A DNA stretch of 54,769 nt from Alphaproteobacteria bacterium (GTDB lineage: Bacteria; Pseudomonadota; Alphaproteobacteria; ATCC43930; CGMCC-115725). The position numbers were made by a program, and so were the translations under genes. Position 1 is the first letter of the stretch, and each line of letters opens with the position of its first letter. The notes under the pieces are model-generated. The model had not been told where the DNA came from, searched no databases, and saw nothing but the letters and a program-made list of their open reading frames with translations. Shown one piece after another: positions 16,804 to 26,243 of this stretch. The stretch covers positions 1 to 54,769 of the forward strand of contig JAGWON010000021.1 of assembly GCA_028871055.1 (NCBI GenBank), read 5' to 3'.

Positions 16804-17577
16804 ATGGACGACACCTTCTCGGCCGAAATGCTGCAAGCTCAGTTGCGCGATATTCCGGGTCCGCTGGTGATCGACGTGCGCGGCGACGCCGCTTACGCTG
16901 CCGCACGCGAAGCCGTTCCTCGCGCGATCCGCCGCGATCCCGACCGCGTCGCCGATTGGGCGCTCGAATTGGAGATTGGCCGCCGCATCGTTGCCTATTG
17001 CGAGGACGGGCGCGCAAGCTCGCGTGCTGCTGAAGCGCTGCGTGACCGCGGTCTTCCGGCCGCACATCTCGACGGCGGCATCGCTGGATGGACCGCGCAC
17101 GGCTTTCCAACCGCGGCAAAACCCGTCGTTCCGACGCTCTGGGTGACACGCGAACGGCCGAAAGTCGACCGCATTGCCTGCCCCTGGCTGATCCGACGGT
17201 TCATCGATCCGGACGCGCGGTTCTTGTATGTGCCGGCAGCGCAAGTGCAGGTGGTCGCGGGACAGACCGGTGCAATTCCGTTCGACGTGCCTGAGGTCAA
17301 ATTCGGCCATGCCGGCGTGCAGTGCAGCTTCGACGCATTCATTCGGCATTACCAGCTGCACGACCCGGCGCTTGATCGGCTCGCCGAGATCGTACGCGGC
17401 GCGGATACTGGGCACCCGGACCTCACCGCGCAATCGTCGGGATTACTGGCGCTGTCGGGTGGCCTATCGGCGATTTTCGACGACGATCAACGGCAATTGC
17501 GCCATGGCCTCGTGCTCTACGACGCGCTCTACGCGTGGTGTCGGACGCAGACTGCCACGAAGGCATCCGTGGTTTGA
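16804..17577 (+). CDS. Rhodanese domain fused to ChrB C-terminal domain
   Basis: The 257-residue protein has an N-terminal rhodanese domain (about 10-105). Features are VIDVRGDAAY, the active-site loop YCEDGRASS with catalytic Cys66, and HLDGGIAGW. A C-terminal ChrB-type domain (PF09828) follows, with WVTRERPKVDRIACPWLIRR, FIDPDARFLYVP and VKFGHAGVQCSFDAFI. ChrB proteins are linked to chromate resistance, but chrA is absent here. Rhodanese fusions are widespread and may have a general oxyanion or sulfur role. ATG at 16804 follows GGGAGGA. It converges on cobT, four bases away. Confidence 0.85.
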   Translation: MDDTFSAEMLQAQLRDIPGPLVIDVRGDAAYAAAREAVPRAIRRDPDRVADWALELEIGRRIVAYCEDGRASSRAAEALRDRGLPAAHLDGGIAGWTAHGFPTAAKPVVPTLWVTRERPKVDRIACPWLIRRFIDPDARFLYVPAAQVQVVAGQTGAIPFDVPEVKFGHAGVQCSFDAFIRHYQLHDPALDRLAEIVRGADTGHPDLTAQSSGLLALSGGLSAIFDDDQRQLRHGLVLYDALYAWCRTQTATKASVV

Positions 17578-17581
17578 GACC

Positions 17582-19462
17582 TCAGGCGTGGGCGCGTAGC
17601 GGCGCACGGCGGTGTGCCGTCGGCGCCGCCTGCGGACCGTCCTCGTCGAACAGCTCGGCTAGGCGCTCGAGCATGGTGCCGCCGAGCTGCTCGGCGTCGA
17701 CAATGGTGACGGCGCGGCGGTAATAGCGCGTCACGTCATGGCCGATTCCGATCGCGGTCAGCTCGACGGGCGAACCGTGCTCGATGCGGCCGATCACCTC
17801 GCGCAGATGGCGCTCGAGATAGTTGCCCGGATTGACCGAAAGCGTGGAATCGTCGACCGGCGCGCCGTCCGAAATCACCATCAGGATCCGGCGCTGCTCC
17901 GGCCGCGCCAGCAGCCGGTCGTGCGCCCACATCAGCGCCTCGCCGTCGATGTTTTCTTTGAGGATGCCTTCGCGCAGCATCAGACCGAGGCTCTTGCGCG
18001 CGCGGCGCCACGGCTCGTCGGCTGCCTTGTAGATGATGTGGCGCAGATCGTTGAGGCGGCCTGGGTTCGGCGGCTTGCCCGAGGCGATCCAGCGCTCGCG
18101 CGCCTGCCCGCCTTTCCAGGCCCGCGTGGTGAATCCCAATATCTCGACTTTGACGCCGCAGCGCTCGAGCGTGCGCGCCAGGATGTCGGCGCTCATCGCC
18201 GCGACGGTGATCGGCCGGCCGCGCATCGACCCCGAATTGTCGATCAGTAGCGTCACCACCGTGTCGCGGAACTCCATCTCCTTCTCGCGCTTGTAGGAGA
18301 GCGGATAGATCGGATTGGTGACGACGCGGTCGAGCCGCGCCGAGTCCAGAATCCCCTCCTCCAGATCGAATTCCCACGAGCGCGCCTGCTTCGCCAACAG
18401 CCGGCGCTGCAACCGGTTCGCGAGGCGCGCGATGATGCTCTGCAGATGCGCGAGCTGCTGGTCCAAGAGACCGCGCAACCGCGTCAGCTCGTCCGTGTCG
18501 CATAGGTTCGCGGCGTCGACCACTTCGTCGCACTGGGTGGTGAAGGCACGATAGGCGAGCGGATCTTCGTTGTTACCGCGGTTGCGTGGCAACTGTCCCG
18601 GCCGGCCGGGCCGGCCGGGATCGTCGTCGCCAGCGCCCGGCATCAGCTCGCCCTGGACCTCCTCGGCGCCGGCAGCCTCGCCGTCTTGCTTCTCCTGGTC
18701 GGGCGCGCCGCCCTCCAGCGTGCCCTGCGCTCCCGACGTCGCTCCCTCGCCGCCGTCGCTTTCGTTGTCGCCTTCTTCGACCTTGTCGCTGTCGTCCTCG
18801 GCGCTTTCCTCGGCATTCTCGTCCTCGGCTTCGCCGAGGTCGAGATCGAGGTCCTGGATGAGCTGCCGCGCCGTGCGGGCATAGCTCGTCTGATCGCGCA
18901 GGTGGCGCTCAAGCTCGATCAAATCGCGCCCGACCTTGCCCTCGAGATAGGGCCGCCACAGATCAACCACCTGCCGAGCGGCTGGCGGCGGCGACGCACC
19001 GGTGAGCCGCTCGCGCACCAGCAGCCGGATCGCCTCGGCGAGCGTCACGTCGTTGCGCTCGGCCATCTGCTCGTAGCCCTGCCGGCGATAGCGCTCGTCA
19101 AGCATTGCTGCCAGATTGCCGGCGACGCCGACCATGCTGCGCGAGCCGATCGCCTCGACACGCGCCTGCTCGATGCCTTCGAAGATGTTGCGCGCGGTCT
19201 CGCCGGCGGGCGCGCGCCGCGTGTGCACGGCGGGATCGTGATAGCGCAAACGCAGGCCCAACGCGTCAGCCGCGCCGCGCACCGGCGCCGCGTCCTTTTC
19301 CGCCAGGTCGCGCGGCGGCAGCGGCAGGCGGATGCGGGCGCCGGCCGCGCCGGCTGGCTCGGCGCCGTAGGTCACGGTGACGTCGGCGCGCCGGGCGATC
19401 GCACGCAGCGCCGCAGCGGTGGATCGCTTGAAGACTTCGACGGGTGAGTCGTTATCCGGCAT
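17582..19462 (-). CDS. cobT: Cobaltochelatase subunit CobT
   Basis: CobT is the VWA-domain subunit of the ATP-dependent aerobic cobaltochelatase (CobN-CobS-CobT) that inserts cobalt into hydrogenobyrinic acid diamide during B12 synthesis. The 626-residue protein has an N-terminal domain, a long acidic linker (residues about 205-300, rich in Glu, Asp and Gly) and a C-terminal VWA domain with the MIDAS motif DNSGSMRG. The length fits the family (about 630). It follows cobS by 18 bases in the same direction, as in other alphaproteobacteria. cobN is not in the window, and no cobalamin riboswitch was seen upstream of the operon. Confidence 0.96.
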   Translation of the reverse strand: MPDNDSPVEVFKRSTAAALRAIARRADVTVTYGAEPAGAAGARIRLPLPPRDLAEKDAAPVRGAADALGLRLRYHDPAVHTRRAPAGETARNIFEGIEQARVEAIGSRSMVGVAGNLAAMLDERYRRQGYEQMAERNDVTLAEAIRLLVRERLTGASPPPAARQVVDLWRPYLEGKVGRDLIELERHLRDQTSYARTARQLIQDLDLDLGEAEDENAEESAEDDSDKVEEGDNESDGGEGATSGAQGTLEGGAPDQEKQDGEAAGAEEVQGELMPGAGDDDPGRPGRPGQLPRNRGNNEDPLAYRAFTTQCDEVVDAANLCDTDELTRLRGLLDQQLAHLQSIIARLANRLQRRLLAKQARSWEFDLEEGILDSARLDRVVTNPIYPLSYKREKEMEFRDTVVTLLIDNSGSMRGRPITVAAMSADILARTLERCGVKVEILGFTTRAWKGGQARERWIASGKPPNPGRLNDLRHIIYKAADEPWRRARKSLGLMLREGILKENIDGEALMWAHDRLLARPEQRRILMVISDGAPVDDSTLSVNPGNYLERHLREVIGRIEHGSPVELTAIGIGHDVTRYYRRAVTIVDAEQLGGTMLERLAELFDEDGPQAAPTAHRRAPLRAHA

Positions 19463-19480
19463 GGCCGTGACCCCGGGGCG

Positions 19481-20479
19481 TCAGGCGACGGTGACGCGGA
19501 CGCCGCTTTCTTTGAGCTCGCCGCCGAAGCACCGCTGGTAATACTCGGCCACGGTCGCGCGCTCGACCTCGTCGCACTTGTTCAGGAAGGTGGTGCGGAA
19601 GGCGAAGGCCATATCATTGAAGATGCGATTGTTTTCCGCCCAGGTAATGACCGTGCGCGGCGACATCACGGTCGAAATATCGCCGTTGACGAAACCGGCA
19701 CGGGTCAACTCGGCGAGCGACACCATCGCGTGGACGATGCGGCGCCCCTCCTCGTTGTCGTAAGACGGCGCCTTGGCGAGCACGATCTCGACCTCGGCGT
19801 CGTGCGGCAGGTAATTGAGCGTCGCGACGATGTTCCAGCGATCCATCTGGCCCTGGTTGATCTGCTGCGTGCCGTGGTAGAGGCCCGTGGTGTCGCCCAA
19901 GCCGATCGTGTTGGCCGTCGCGAACAGCCGGAAGGCCGGATGCGGGCGGATGACACGGTTCTGATCGAGCAGCGTCAGCTTGCCGTCGACTTCGAGCACG
20001 CGCTGGATGACAAACATCACGTCCGGCCGACCGGCGTCGTATTCGTCGAAGCACAGCGCGGTCGGATGCTGCAAGGCCCAGGGCAGCAGGCCCTCGCGAT
20101 ATTCCGTGATCTGCAATCCGTCCTTGAGAACGATCACGTCCTTGCCGACGAGATCGATGCGGCTGATATGGCTGTCGAGATTGATGCGGATCAGCGGCCA
20201 ATTGAGGCGAGCCGCGACTTGCTCAATGTGGGTCGACTTACCGGTGCCGTGATAGCCCTGGATCAGGACGCGCCGGTTGTAGGCGAAGCCGGCGAGGATC
20301 GCGAGCGTGGTATCGCGGTCGAAGCGGTAGGCCTCGTCGAGATCGGGCACGTGATCGTTCGGCCGCGAGAACGCCGGCACCTGGAGGTCCGAATCGATGC
20401 CGAAGGTCTGGCGGACCGAGACGGTGATGTCTGGCCGGTCCAGCGTCTCGCTGGATTGCACGTCGTTGCTGACTGTCAT
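19481..20479 (-). CDS. cobS: Cobaltochelatase subunit CobS
   Basis: CobS is the AAA+ ATPase subunit of aerobic cobaltochelatase and forms a chaperone-like ring with CobT. The 332-residue protein has Walker A GYHGTGKS (residues 75-82), Walker [11 protein letters not shown] and sensor 1 [20 protein letters not shown]. The N-terminal [12 protein letters not shown] is a CobS hallmark. It is the middle gene of J-domain/cobS/cobT, with 25 bases to the J-domain gene upstream. Confidence 0.97.
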   Translation of the reverse strand: MTVSNDVQSSETLDRPDITVSVRQTFGIDSDLQVPAFSRPNDHVPDLDEAYRFDRDTTLAILAGFAYNRRVLIQGYHGTGKSTHIEQVAARLNWPLIRINLDSHISRIDLVGKDVIVLKDGLQITEYREGLLPWALQHPTALCFDEYDAGRPDVMFVIQRVLEVDGKLTLLDQNRVIRPHPAFRLFATANTIGLGDTTGLYHGTQQINQGQMDRWNIVATLNYLPHDAEVEIVLAKAPSYDNEEGRRIVHAMVSLAELTRAGFVNGDISTVMSPRTVITWAENNRIFNDMAFAFRTTFLNKCDEVERATVAEYYQRCFGGELKESGVRVTVA

Positions 20480-20504
20480 AACCGCTTTCTGCTGCCGCTA
20501 ACTG

Positions 20505-21077
20505 TCACGAGGTGTAGCAGGCCTTGAGCGTCGAATAGGCCTGGTTGATGACCTTGAGCCGCTCCTCGGCGGCCTTATCGCCGCCATGGGCATCGGGATG
20601 GTTCTGCTTCACCAACTCCTTGTAGCGCGCCTTGAGGTCAGGAAAGGAAATCGGCTCGTTCAGGTCGAAGACCGCGAGGGCGCGCGCTTCGGGCGAGGCA
20701 GGATGGCGATGCCGTGCCGTGCCGTTGTCGTTGCCGTTGGCAACTGGTTCGTCATCCTCCAAATCGAACATGCCGTGATGCTTGAACCGCGCCTGGTAGC
20801 GGAAGGTTCGGGACCCGAGCGGCCAACTCGGCCGCTGCCAGACGGTATCGCACCGGATTTCGTGTTCGATCTCGTCCGGCGTCATCCCGGCATAATAGTT
20901 CCACGACGCGTTGTAGAGGCGCACGTGATCGAGGCAGAACCAGAGGTAATCGTGCAAGGCCGAACGCGAGCGCGGCGCCCGGAATTCGCCGGTCCCGGCA
21001 CACCCCGGATGATCGCAACGGCGGCCGTTTGCCGCCCTGTCCGGGTCGGCATAGCTCGCGCTTAGTGGGCGTGGCAT
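20505..21077 (-). CDS. J-domain (DnaJ-like) co-chaperone
   Basis: This 190-residue protein has a C-terminal J domain (about 135-190) with the essential HPD motif at residues 160-162 in QNHPDAHGGD. The J domain lies at the C-terminus, unlike DnaJ. The N-terminal part contains CDHPGC and WFCLDHVRLYNASWNYYAGM, a conserved region of unknown role in alphaproteobacterial homologues. The ATG at 21077 is chosen because the upstream extension is not family-like. It leads the cobS-cobT operon and is divergent from bolA. It probably recruits DnaK; a specific role with cobaltochelatase is speculative. Confidence 0.9.
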   Translation of the reverse strand: MPRPLSASYADPDRAANGRRCDHPGCAGTGEFRAPRSRSALHDYLWFCLDHVRLYNASWNYYAGMTPDEIEHEIRCDTVWQRPSWPLGSRTFRYQARFKHHGMFDLEDDEPVANGNDNGTARHRHPASPEARALAVFDLNEPISFPDLKARYKELVKQNHPDAHGGDKAAEERLKVINQAYSTLKACYTS

Positions 21078-21188
21078 GATGTCAGACAGTATGGAGAGAC
21101 GGTCGATTCCTGACAAGTCCGTGCCTGCCGATGTCGGGGGAATGTCCGTAAAATGGGCGCATTTCCGCGGAATTAAAGGGTAAATCGC

Positions 21189-21473
21189 ATGCCCGGGCCG
21201 GTTGCCGAGCGAATCCGCAGCAAACTTGCCGCCTTGCAGCCTACCCGCCTCGTCATCCACGACGACTCGGACCGCCATGTCGGCCACACCGGCGCACGTG
21301 CAGAGGGTGAGAGCCATTTTCGCGTCGAAATCGTCTCGCCCGCGTTCGTCGGCGAAAGCCGGATCGCACGCCAGCGGCGCGTCTATGCGTTGCTCGCCGA
21401 CGAGTTGCAGACCGGGCTACATGCCCTTCAGCTCGCTACTTTGACGCCGGAGGAAGACCGGCGCGAAGAATAG
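21189..21473 (+). CDS. bolA: BolA-family protein
   Basis: The 94-residue protein shows the BolA fold: RIRSKLAALQPTRLVIHDDS, then HFRVEIVSPAFVGESRIARQ, then RRVYALLADEL. The family's conserved His is at about residue 30 (DSDRHVGHTG). BolA proteins bind monothiol glutaredoxins and Fe-S clusters and affect stress responses. It is divergent from the J-domain gene across 111 bases, a common alphaproteobacterial arrangement. Confidence 0.92.
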   Translation: MPGPVAERIRSKLAALQPTRLVIHDDSDRHVGHTGARAEGESHFRVEIVSPAFVGESRIARQRRVYALLADELQTGLHALQLATLTPEEDRREE

Positions 21474-21493
21474 CCTTAGGGTTAAGCGCGCAA

Positions 21494-21523
21494 TACAATC
21501 TAGAGTTGTAATACGATCGTATT
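21494..21523. promoter_or_regulatory. Two adjoining palindromes upstream of the RHH gene
   Basis: TACAA at 21494 and TTGTA at 21506 flank a 7-base centre, and AATACGATCGTATT at 21510-21523 is a perfect 14-bp palindrome that shares one base with it. Both lie 48-77 bases before the ribbon-helix-helix gene, in locally AT-rich DNA. RHH proteins bind such repeats in tandem and often autoregulate, so this is a good operator candidate. Binding is inferred. Confidence 0.5.
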
Positions 21524-21570
21524 CCTCTCTTGATAGTTGCAACGAAAAGGAATCGCGCTAACATTTATGG

Positions 21571-21918
21571 ATGGACCCGCACGACGATACGCTGACCGGA
21601 CTCAACTGCGTCGGCAGCGGCGTTGCCACGTGCGCGGCTTCGGCGCGTTCAACATTGGTCAATCGCAACGTCACTGTGGCCGGCCACCGCACGAGCATCC
21701 GGCTCGAGCCCGCGATGTGGGAAGCGCTCGGCATGGTCTGCCAGCGCGAAAACAAGACGATGAACGAACTGGTCACTACGATCGCGCGCAATCGCAACCA
21801 GTCCACGCTCACTGCGGCGATCCGGGTGTTTCTTCTCACCTACTTCCAGGCGGCGGCGACCGACGAGGGCCATCTTCGCGCCGGCCATGGTCTCGTCCGA
21901 ACGTCCGTTCGCGCCTGA
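21571..21918 (+). CDS. Ribbon-helix-helix DNA-binding protein (RHH_4 type)
   Basis: The 115-residue protein contains NVTVAGHRTSIRLEPAMWEA and NQSTLTAAIRVFLLTYFQAA, matching the RHH_4 domain (PF13467) of alphaproteobacteria. The N-terminal 30 residues are not part of the domain, so a later start is possible; an upstream ATG at 21567 is in another frame. Adjoining palindromes lie upstream. It is probably a small dimeric transcription factor; target genes beyond itself are unknown. Confidence 0.82.
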   Translation: MDPHDDTLTGLNCVGSGVATCAASARSTLVNRNVTVAGHRTSIRLEPAMWEALGMVCQRENKTMNELVTTIARNRNQSTLTAAIRVFLLTYFQAAATDEGHLRAGHGLVRTSVRA

Positions 21919-21991
21919 GCCGGGCTCGTCGGCGCTGGTCCGCCCGCTCGGCTCGCCGATTGGCCGGTACTGAAGGCGGGAGTAAGCAGCC

Positions 21992-22555
21992 TCATCCGCC
22001 GGTGTAATAATCGGGCCACAGCCGCTTGACGATCTCGCCGTCGCTGCGGAAAGCATGACATGTGCCGATGAGGCGGGGCCGCTCTTTCGGCGGCGGCGGC
22101 GCGTCGCCACTTGGGCGCGTCAGCCGATGGCGATAAGGATAAATCGTCTGATAGGCGGTGGTGGCGATCGGACCCATGAGCTCGACCAGATGGGTACAGC
22201 CTTCGACGCCACCCAGCTTTTCCCGCACCTTGGATAAAAAGCCCGGCCGGATGCTCAACCCCATGAGGCGCGCGAAATTCGGCGCGATCGCGGGGCACAC
22301 CGGAAACGGGCTTTTGTCAGTGACGGCTTCGACGCCGCGCACGATCAGATCGTCGTCGACGGTCAGGCGAACCCACATCTCGTGCACCGGATCGCCCGCT
22401 CCGACCGCGCCGCGGAACTCGCTGTCGAAGGCATAGGTCTTGACGTCGGTGAGGTGACCTTCGATGTCCCATAATCCGTCATCGCGGCGATAGCCGCAGC
22501 AATGGACCTGGCGCGTGTGAATGTGCTGACGCGGCGACGCGGGCGACAACGGCAT
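21992..22555 (-). CDS. DUF2889 family protein
   Basis: The 187-residue protein contains RQVHCCGYRRDDGLWDIEGH, VHEMWVRLTVDDDLIVRGVE and GCTHLVELMGPIATTAYQTI, which are typical of DUF2889 (PF11136). The repeated Cys and His residues are conserved, but the function is unknown. It shares direction with aroB and aroK upstream (29 bases from aroB), so it may be the last gene of that operon. Confidence 0.88.
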   Translation of the reverse strand: MPLSPASPRQHIHTRQVHCCGYRRDDGLWDIEGHLTDVKTYAFDSEFRGAVGAGDPVHEMWVRLTVDDDLIVRGVEAVTDKSPFPVCPAIAPNFARLMGLSIRPGFLSKVREKLGGVEGCTHLVELMGPIATTAYQTIYPYRHRLTRPSGDAPPPPKERPRLIGTCHAFRSDGEIVKRLWPDYYTGG

Positions 22556-22584
22556 GACGGGAACCCTCCGGAAACGCGCCTTAT

Positions 22585-23709
22585 TTAGAGGGCGCGTGCA
22601 CGCGGCGCCAGCGTCTTGATCTCCTGCACCAGGAATTCGCGCAGGAGTTCGGGCGCGACGTCGCGACTGACGAAGGCCTGGCCGATGTTGCGGACCAGGA
22701 TCAGGCTGATGCGCCCGTCCTTCACTTTCTTGTCCTTGCGCATGAGCTCGAGCAGTCTATCCGCGTCCATGCCGTCGAGCTCGATGCGCAATCCGATACT
22801 CGCGAAGTGACGGCATACCCGGTTTGCCGATTCCGCGGGACATAGGCGCAGCTTGGCCGAGAGATCGAACGCCATGCGCATGCCGAGCGCGACCGCTTCG
22901 CCGTGCAGCAGCGCCTCGCCGAAACCGGTCGCCGCCTCGAGCGCATGACCGAAGGTGTGACCGAAGTTCAGCAGGGCGCGTTCGCCTGCCTCGCGCTCGT
23001 CGGCGGCGACGACGGCCGCCTTGCCGGCGCAACTCCGCAGCACCGCCTCGCGTCGCAGATCCGCGTCGCCCCGGAGCAACGCACCGGCCTTGACCTCGAG
23101 CCACTCGTAAAATGCACGGTCGCGAATGAGCCCGTATTTCACCACCTCGGCATAGCCAGCGAGCAATTCGCGCCGCGGCAGCGTGGCGAGCGTGTCGATG
23201 TCGGCGATCACCAGGGTCGGCTGATGGAAGGCGCCGACCAAATTCTTGCCCTGCCGCGTGTCGATCGCCGTCTTGCCTCCGACCGAGCTGTCGACCTGCG
23301 CGAGGAGCGTCGTCGGAATCTGGACATAGTCGAGGCCGCGCAGGAGGGTCGCCGCGGCGAAACCTGCAAGATCGCCGACTACGCCGCCGCCGAGTGCGAT
23401 TAACGGCGTCGCGCGCTCGATGCCCGTCGCCAAGATGTCCTCGCACAGCTTCTGGAAGTGCGCGAAATCCTTGGTTTCCTCGCCGGGCGGCACGGCGATC
23501 GCCTCATGCGCGAACCCGGCCGCATCGAGGCCGCGGCGCAGCATGTCGAGATGCAGCCGCGCGACATTTGCATCGGTGACGACGAGTGCGCGCTTGTGGC
23601 GCACGACGCCGGCCATCAGCGCGCCCGCCTGCGCGAGCAGATGCGAGCCGACTACGATGTCGTAGCTGCGGGCGCCGAGCTCAACGCGCAGCCGCTGTGC
23701 GTCGCTCAT
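22585..23709 (-). CDS. aroB: 3-dehydroquinate synthase
   Basis: AroB converts DAHP to 3-dehydroquinate, the second step of the shikimate pathway, using NAD and a divalent metal. The 374-residue protein has the NAD-binding GGGVVGDLAGFAAATLLRG, followed by QIPTTLLAQVDSSVGGKTAI. Metal ligands are in the AEVVKYGLI region and in LNFGHTFGHALE. Its ATG overlaps the TGA of aroK (ATGA). The length is normal. Confidence 0.97.
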   Translation of the reverse strand: MSDAQRLRVELGARSYDIVVGSHLLAQAGALMAGVVRHKRALVVTDANVARLHLDMLRRGLDAAGFAHEAIAVPPGEETKDFAHFQKLCEDILATGIERATPLIALGGGVVGDLAGFAAATLLRGLDYVQIPTTLLAQVDSSVGGKTAIDTRQGKNLVGAFHQPTLVIADIDTLATLPRRELLAGYAEVVKYGLIRDRAFYEWLEVKAGALLRGDADLRREAVLRSCAGKAAVVAADEREAGERALLNFGHTFGHALEAATGFGEALLHGEAVALGMRMAFDLSAKLRLCPAESANRVCRHFASIGLRIELDGMDADRLLELMRKDKKVKDGRISLILVRNIGQAFVSRDVAPELLREFLVQEIKTLAPRARAL

Positions 23710-24275
23710 CGCGCCGCGCCTGCCGGCACGCCCAGATAGACCGCCAACGCCGCCAGCACCCGGTCGAGTGTCATCTCCGCAGGACCGTCAACGCTGTCGA
23801 CGGTAATGTCGGCCTCGGCATAGACCGGGTAGCGCTCGGCCATCAGCCGTTCGAACACCGCGCGCGGGTCGCCGTCCTTGAGTAGCGGTCGGGTGTTGCG
23901 GCGCGCGACCCGCGCCAGCATGAGGTCGAGATCGGCGCGCAGCCATACCGTGATGGCGCGCTCGCGGAGCAAGGCTCGCGTCGACGCGTCCATGACGGCG
24001 CCGCCGCCGGTTGCCAGCACATGGACCGGATTCGCGAGCAGGCGCTTGATGACCTCGCGCTCGCGGTCGCGGAAGAAGGGCTCGCCGTTCTGTACGAAGA
24101 TCTCCGCGATCGTGGCATCGGCCGCCTTTTCGATTTCGGCATCCGCATCGTAGAACGCGATGCCGAGCCGTTGCGCGAGACGACGGCCGACCGCCGTCTT
24201 GCCCGCCCCCATCAAGCCCACGAGCGCGACGGTCTTGGGGACGCGCAACTCCGGGTGCGACGTTGAAACGCTCAT
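23706..24275 (-). CDS. aroK: Shikimate kinase
   Basis: AroK phosphorylates shikimate at the 3-hydroxyl. The 189-residue protein has Walker A GLMGAGKT at residues 20-27, the shikimate-binding DADAEIEK and FFRDREREVI, the GGGAV motif, and the lid RNTRPLL. ATG at 24275 gives a family-like N-terminus; another at 24323 is possible and neither has a strong ribosome-binding site. It is coupled to aroB by a 4-base overlap. Confidence 0.96.
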   Translation of the reverse strand: MSVSTSHPELRVPKTVALVGLMGAGKTAVGRRLAQRLGIAFYDADAEIEKAADATIAEIFVQNGEPFFRDREREVIKRLLANPVHVLATGGGAVMDASTRALLRERAITVWLRADLDLMLARVARRNTRPLLKDGDPRAVFERLMAERYPVYAEADITVDSVDGPAEMTLDRVLAALAVYLGVPAGAAR

Positions 24276-24384
24276 GCGGCGCCGATAGACTGCCGGTGTC
24301 GGATCATCGTCGGAGCGTAGCATACCGCCGGGATTCGCCGCCAATCGGCCGCGCCGGCCGGTCTCATCGAGGAAATCGGGGGCC

Positions 24385-24525
24385 ATGGGAAAGTTCATCT
24401 TGGTCGCGCTCGCGACATTGGTCGTGCTGATTATCGGCGGCGGCGGAGTCCTCATGTTCTGGCACATTCCCGCGCCGACCGCACGGGTCGAGCACGCCAT
24501 ACCCGATGCGCGGCTGTCGCGCTGA
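24385..24525 (+). CDS. 46-residue single-helix membrane protein
   Basis: A short frame encodes MGKFILVALATLVVLIIGGG, then a hydrophobic continuation and a soluble tail with HIPAPTARVEHAIPDARLSR. It has one transmembrane helix (about residues 4-26) and a conserved-looking Pro-rich end. The start lies 24 bases after a GAGGAAA sequence (24369-24375), with GGGGGCC just before the ATG. It is divergent from aroK and overlaps the next gene by 20 bases. I believe similar tiny proteins occupy this place in related alphaproteobacteria, but this needs a search. Function unknown. Confidence 0.6.
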   Translation: MGKFILVALATLVVLIIGGGGVLMFWHIPAPTARVEHAIPDARLSR

Positions 24526-26242
24526 TCCGTCGCTGCGCCCGTGCGTGGCGGCAGCGGTTGCCGCAGCGGCGCTGCTGGGTATTCCCGTTACCGCGGCACA
24601 ACCGATTTCGCTCACGCCGCCAGCCGCGATCGGCGCGGCGCCGATGCCGGCGCAAAACCCGAACGACGGCAACCAGATCCAGGTCGCACCGCTGCAGCCG
24701 GTCGACGCGTCGTGGTCAGGTCCGCTTAGTCAGGCGAAGGGCGGCCTTCCCCGTGACATGTGGAACGGCACCAGCCGGCGCTTCGTCGCAGCGACGTTGC
24801 CGCAGCTGCAACCGGTGGTGTCGCCGGAGCTCGACAGCCTGGCGCGGCGGCTGCTGCTCAGCGACGCGATCGCGCCCGTTGCGCCCCCGGCCACCGGAAC
24901 CGCCAATGCGCCTGCCGGATCGGCCCTGCTGTCGGCGCGCATCGACCGGATCTACGCGCTGGGTTTCGTCGCCGACGGCCTCGCTCTCATCGACTCGTTG
25001 CCTGCGGATGCCGCGACCGAGGCCATCGATCGCGACCGTGTCGAGCTGCGCTTTGCCGCAAATGACGGCGCCGGCGCCTGCCGCGATGTCAGCGATCGCA
25101 TCGCGCACTACGCCGGCCCGTGGTGGGCGCGGGCGCTGATTGCGTGCCAGGCGCTGGCCGGCGATTTCGCCGAGGCATCGCTCGGACAAAGCCTGCTGAT
25201 CGACCAGAGGGCCCCGCCCGATCCCGAGTTCGACGCGCTGATCCGGGCACTGTCGGAGCGCCGTCCGATCCGGATCGCGCGGCTCGGCGATCCGACACCC
25301 TTGCGCCTTGCGCTGCTGGCCGCGGCCAAGCACCCTTTGCCGGTGGAGGCGCTTGCCGTAGCCGACCCGGCCGCGCTTGCCGGCTATGCCGGCAACCAGG
25401 CGGTGCCGCCCGACGGCCGCCTTGCCGCGGCCGAGCGCGCCGAGGCGCTGGGCGCCTTGCCGCCCGAGGCGCTCGCCGCACTCTACGGCACGATAACCCT
25501 CAAGCCCGAGGAGCTGGCGCGCGCCCGGAGGGCCACGCGACCGCCGACCGATGCGCACGAGCGCGCCCTGCTTTACGCGCTGGCGACATCCGGCACCGAT
25601 CTGGCGGCGCGCATGATCGCGATCGAGGCGCTGATGGCCGATGCGGAACGGCGCAGCGTGTTCGTGCCGATGGCACGAGTCGTGGCGCCGATCCTAGCCG
25701 ACATTCCGAGCGTCAATGCCGATCCGAAATTCGCCGCCATGGCGGCGCGTATTTTGCTCGCGGCCGGAAGCACGGCCGCGGCGCAGCCTTGGGTGATCGC
25801 GTCGCAGGACAAGGCGGTGCTGCTATTGAGCCGAGTCGCGTTGCCGGGCGTGCCGCAGATCGACGCCGGGCTCGCCCGCAATGCCGCCGCGGCGGCCGGC
25901 AACGCCGCGGCCAGCCCTCGTGCGGACCTCCTCTATTCCCTGCTGGTCGCGCTGGGCGACGATCCCGCCACGCTCGACGACTTGACGCCGTCCGCGCTGA
26001 CCGCGCCGCTGGTGCCGGGGGCGTTGCCGAACGCGGCGCTCTGGGACGCGCAGCAGCGCGCGGCCCAGAACGGGCGGCTCGGCGAGACCGTGCTGGCGAC
26101 GCTGCTGCTCGCCGCGAGCGGCGGCCATCTGACGCCGGAGCCGCTCTTGCTCGGGCGCGCCGTCAGCGGCCTGCGCGCGGTTGGGCTCGACAGCGACGCG
26201 CACGCGCTGGCGCTTGAAGCGGCGATCGACGCCGGCATCTGA
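24506..26242 (+). CDS. Large secreted alanine-rich protein of unknown function
   Basis: The 578-residue protein begins with a signal-like segment (CVAAAVAAAALLGIPVTAAQ, residues 13-32), then a proline-rich linker and a long, alanine- and leucine-rich, probably alpha-helical body. No catalytic motif is visible. Homologues between aroK and xerD have been labelled antifreeze-glycopeptide-like only because of composition, which is not a functional call. Helical-repeat (TPR-like) structure is possible. It overlaps the 46-residue protein upstream by 20 bases and ends one base before the GTG of xerD, so all three may be one operon. Confidence 0.75.
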   Translation: MRGCRADPSLRPCVAAAVAAAALLGIPVTAAQPISLTPPAAIGAAPMPAQNPNDGNQIQVAPLQPVDASWSGPLSQAKGGLPRDMWNGTSRRFVAATLPQLQPVVSPELDSLARRLLLSDAIAPVAPPATGTANAPAGSALLSARIDRIYALGFVADGLALIDSLPADAATEAIDRDRVELRFAANDGAGACRDVSDRIAHYAGPWWARALIACQALAGDFAEASLGQSLLIDQRAPPDPEFDALIRALSERRPIRIARLGDPTPLRLALLAAAKHPLPVEALAVADPAALAGYAGNQAVPPDGRLAAAERAEALGALPPEALAALYGTITLKPEELARARRATRPPTDAHERALLYALATSGTDLAARMIAIEALMADAERRSVFVPMARVVAPILADIPSVNADPKFAAMAARILLAAGSTAAAQPWVIASQDKAVLLLSRVALPGVPQIDAGLARNAAAAAGNAAASPRADLLYSLLVALGDDPATLDDLTPSALTAPLVPGALPNAALWDAQQRAAQNGRLGETVLATLLLAASGGHLTPEPLLLGRAVSGLRAVGLDSDAHALALEAAIDAGI

Positions 26243-26243
26243 C

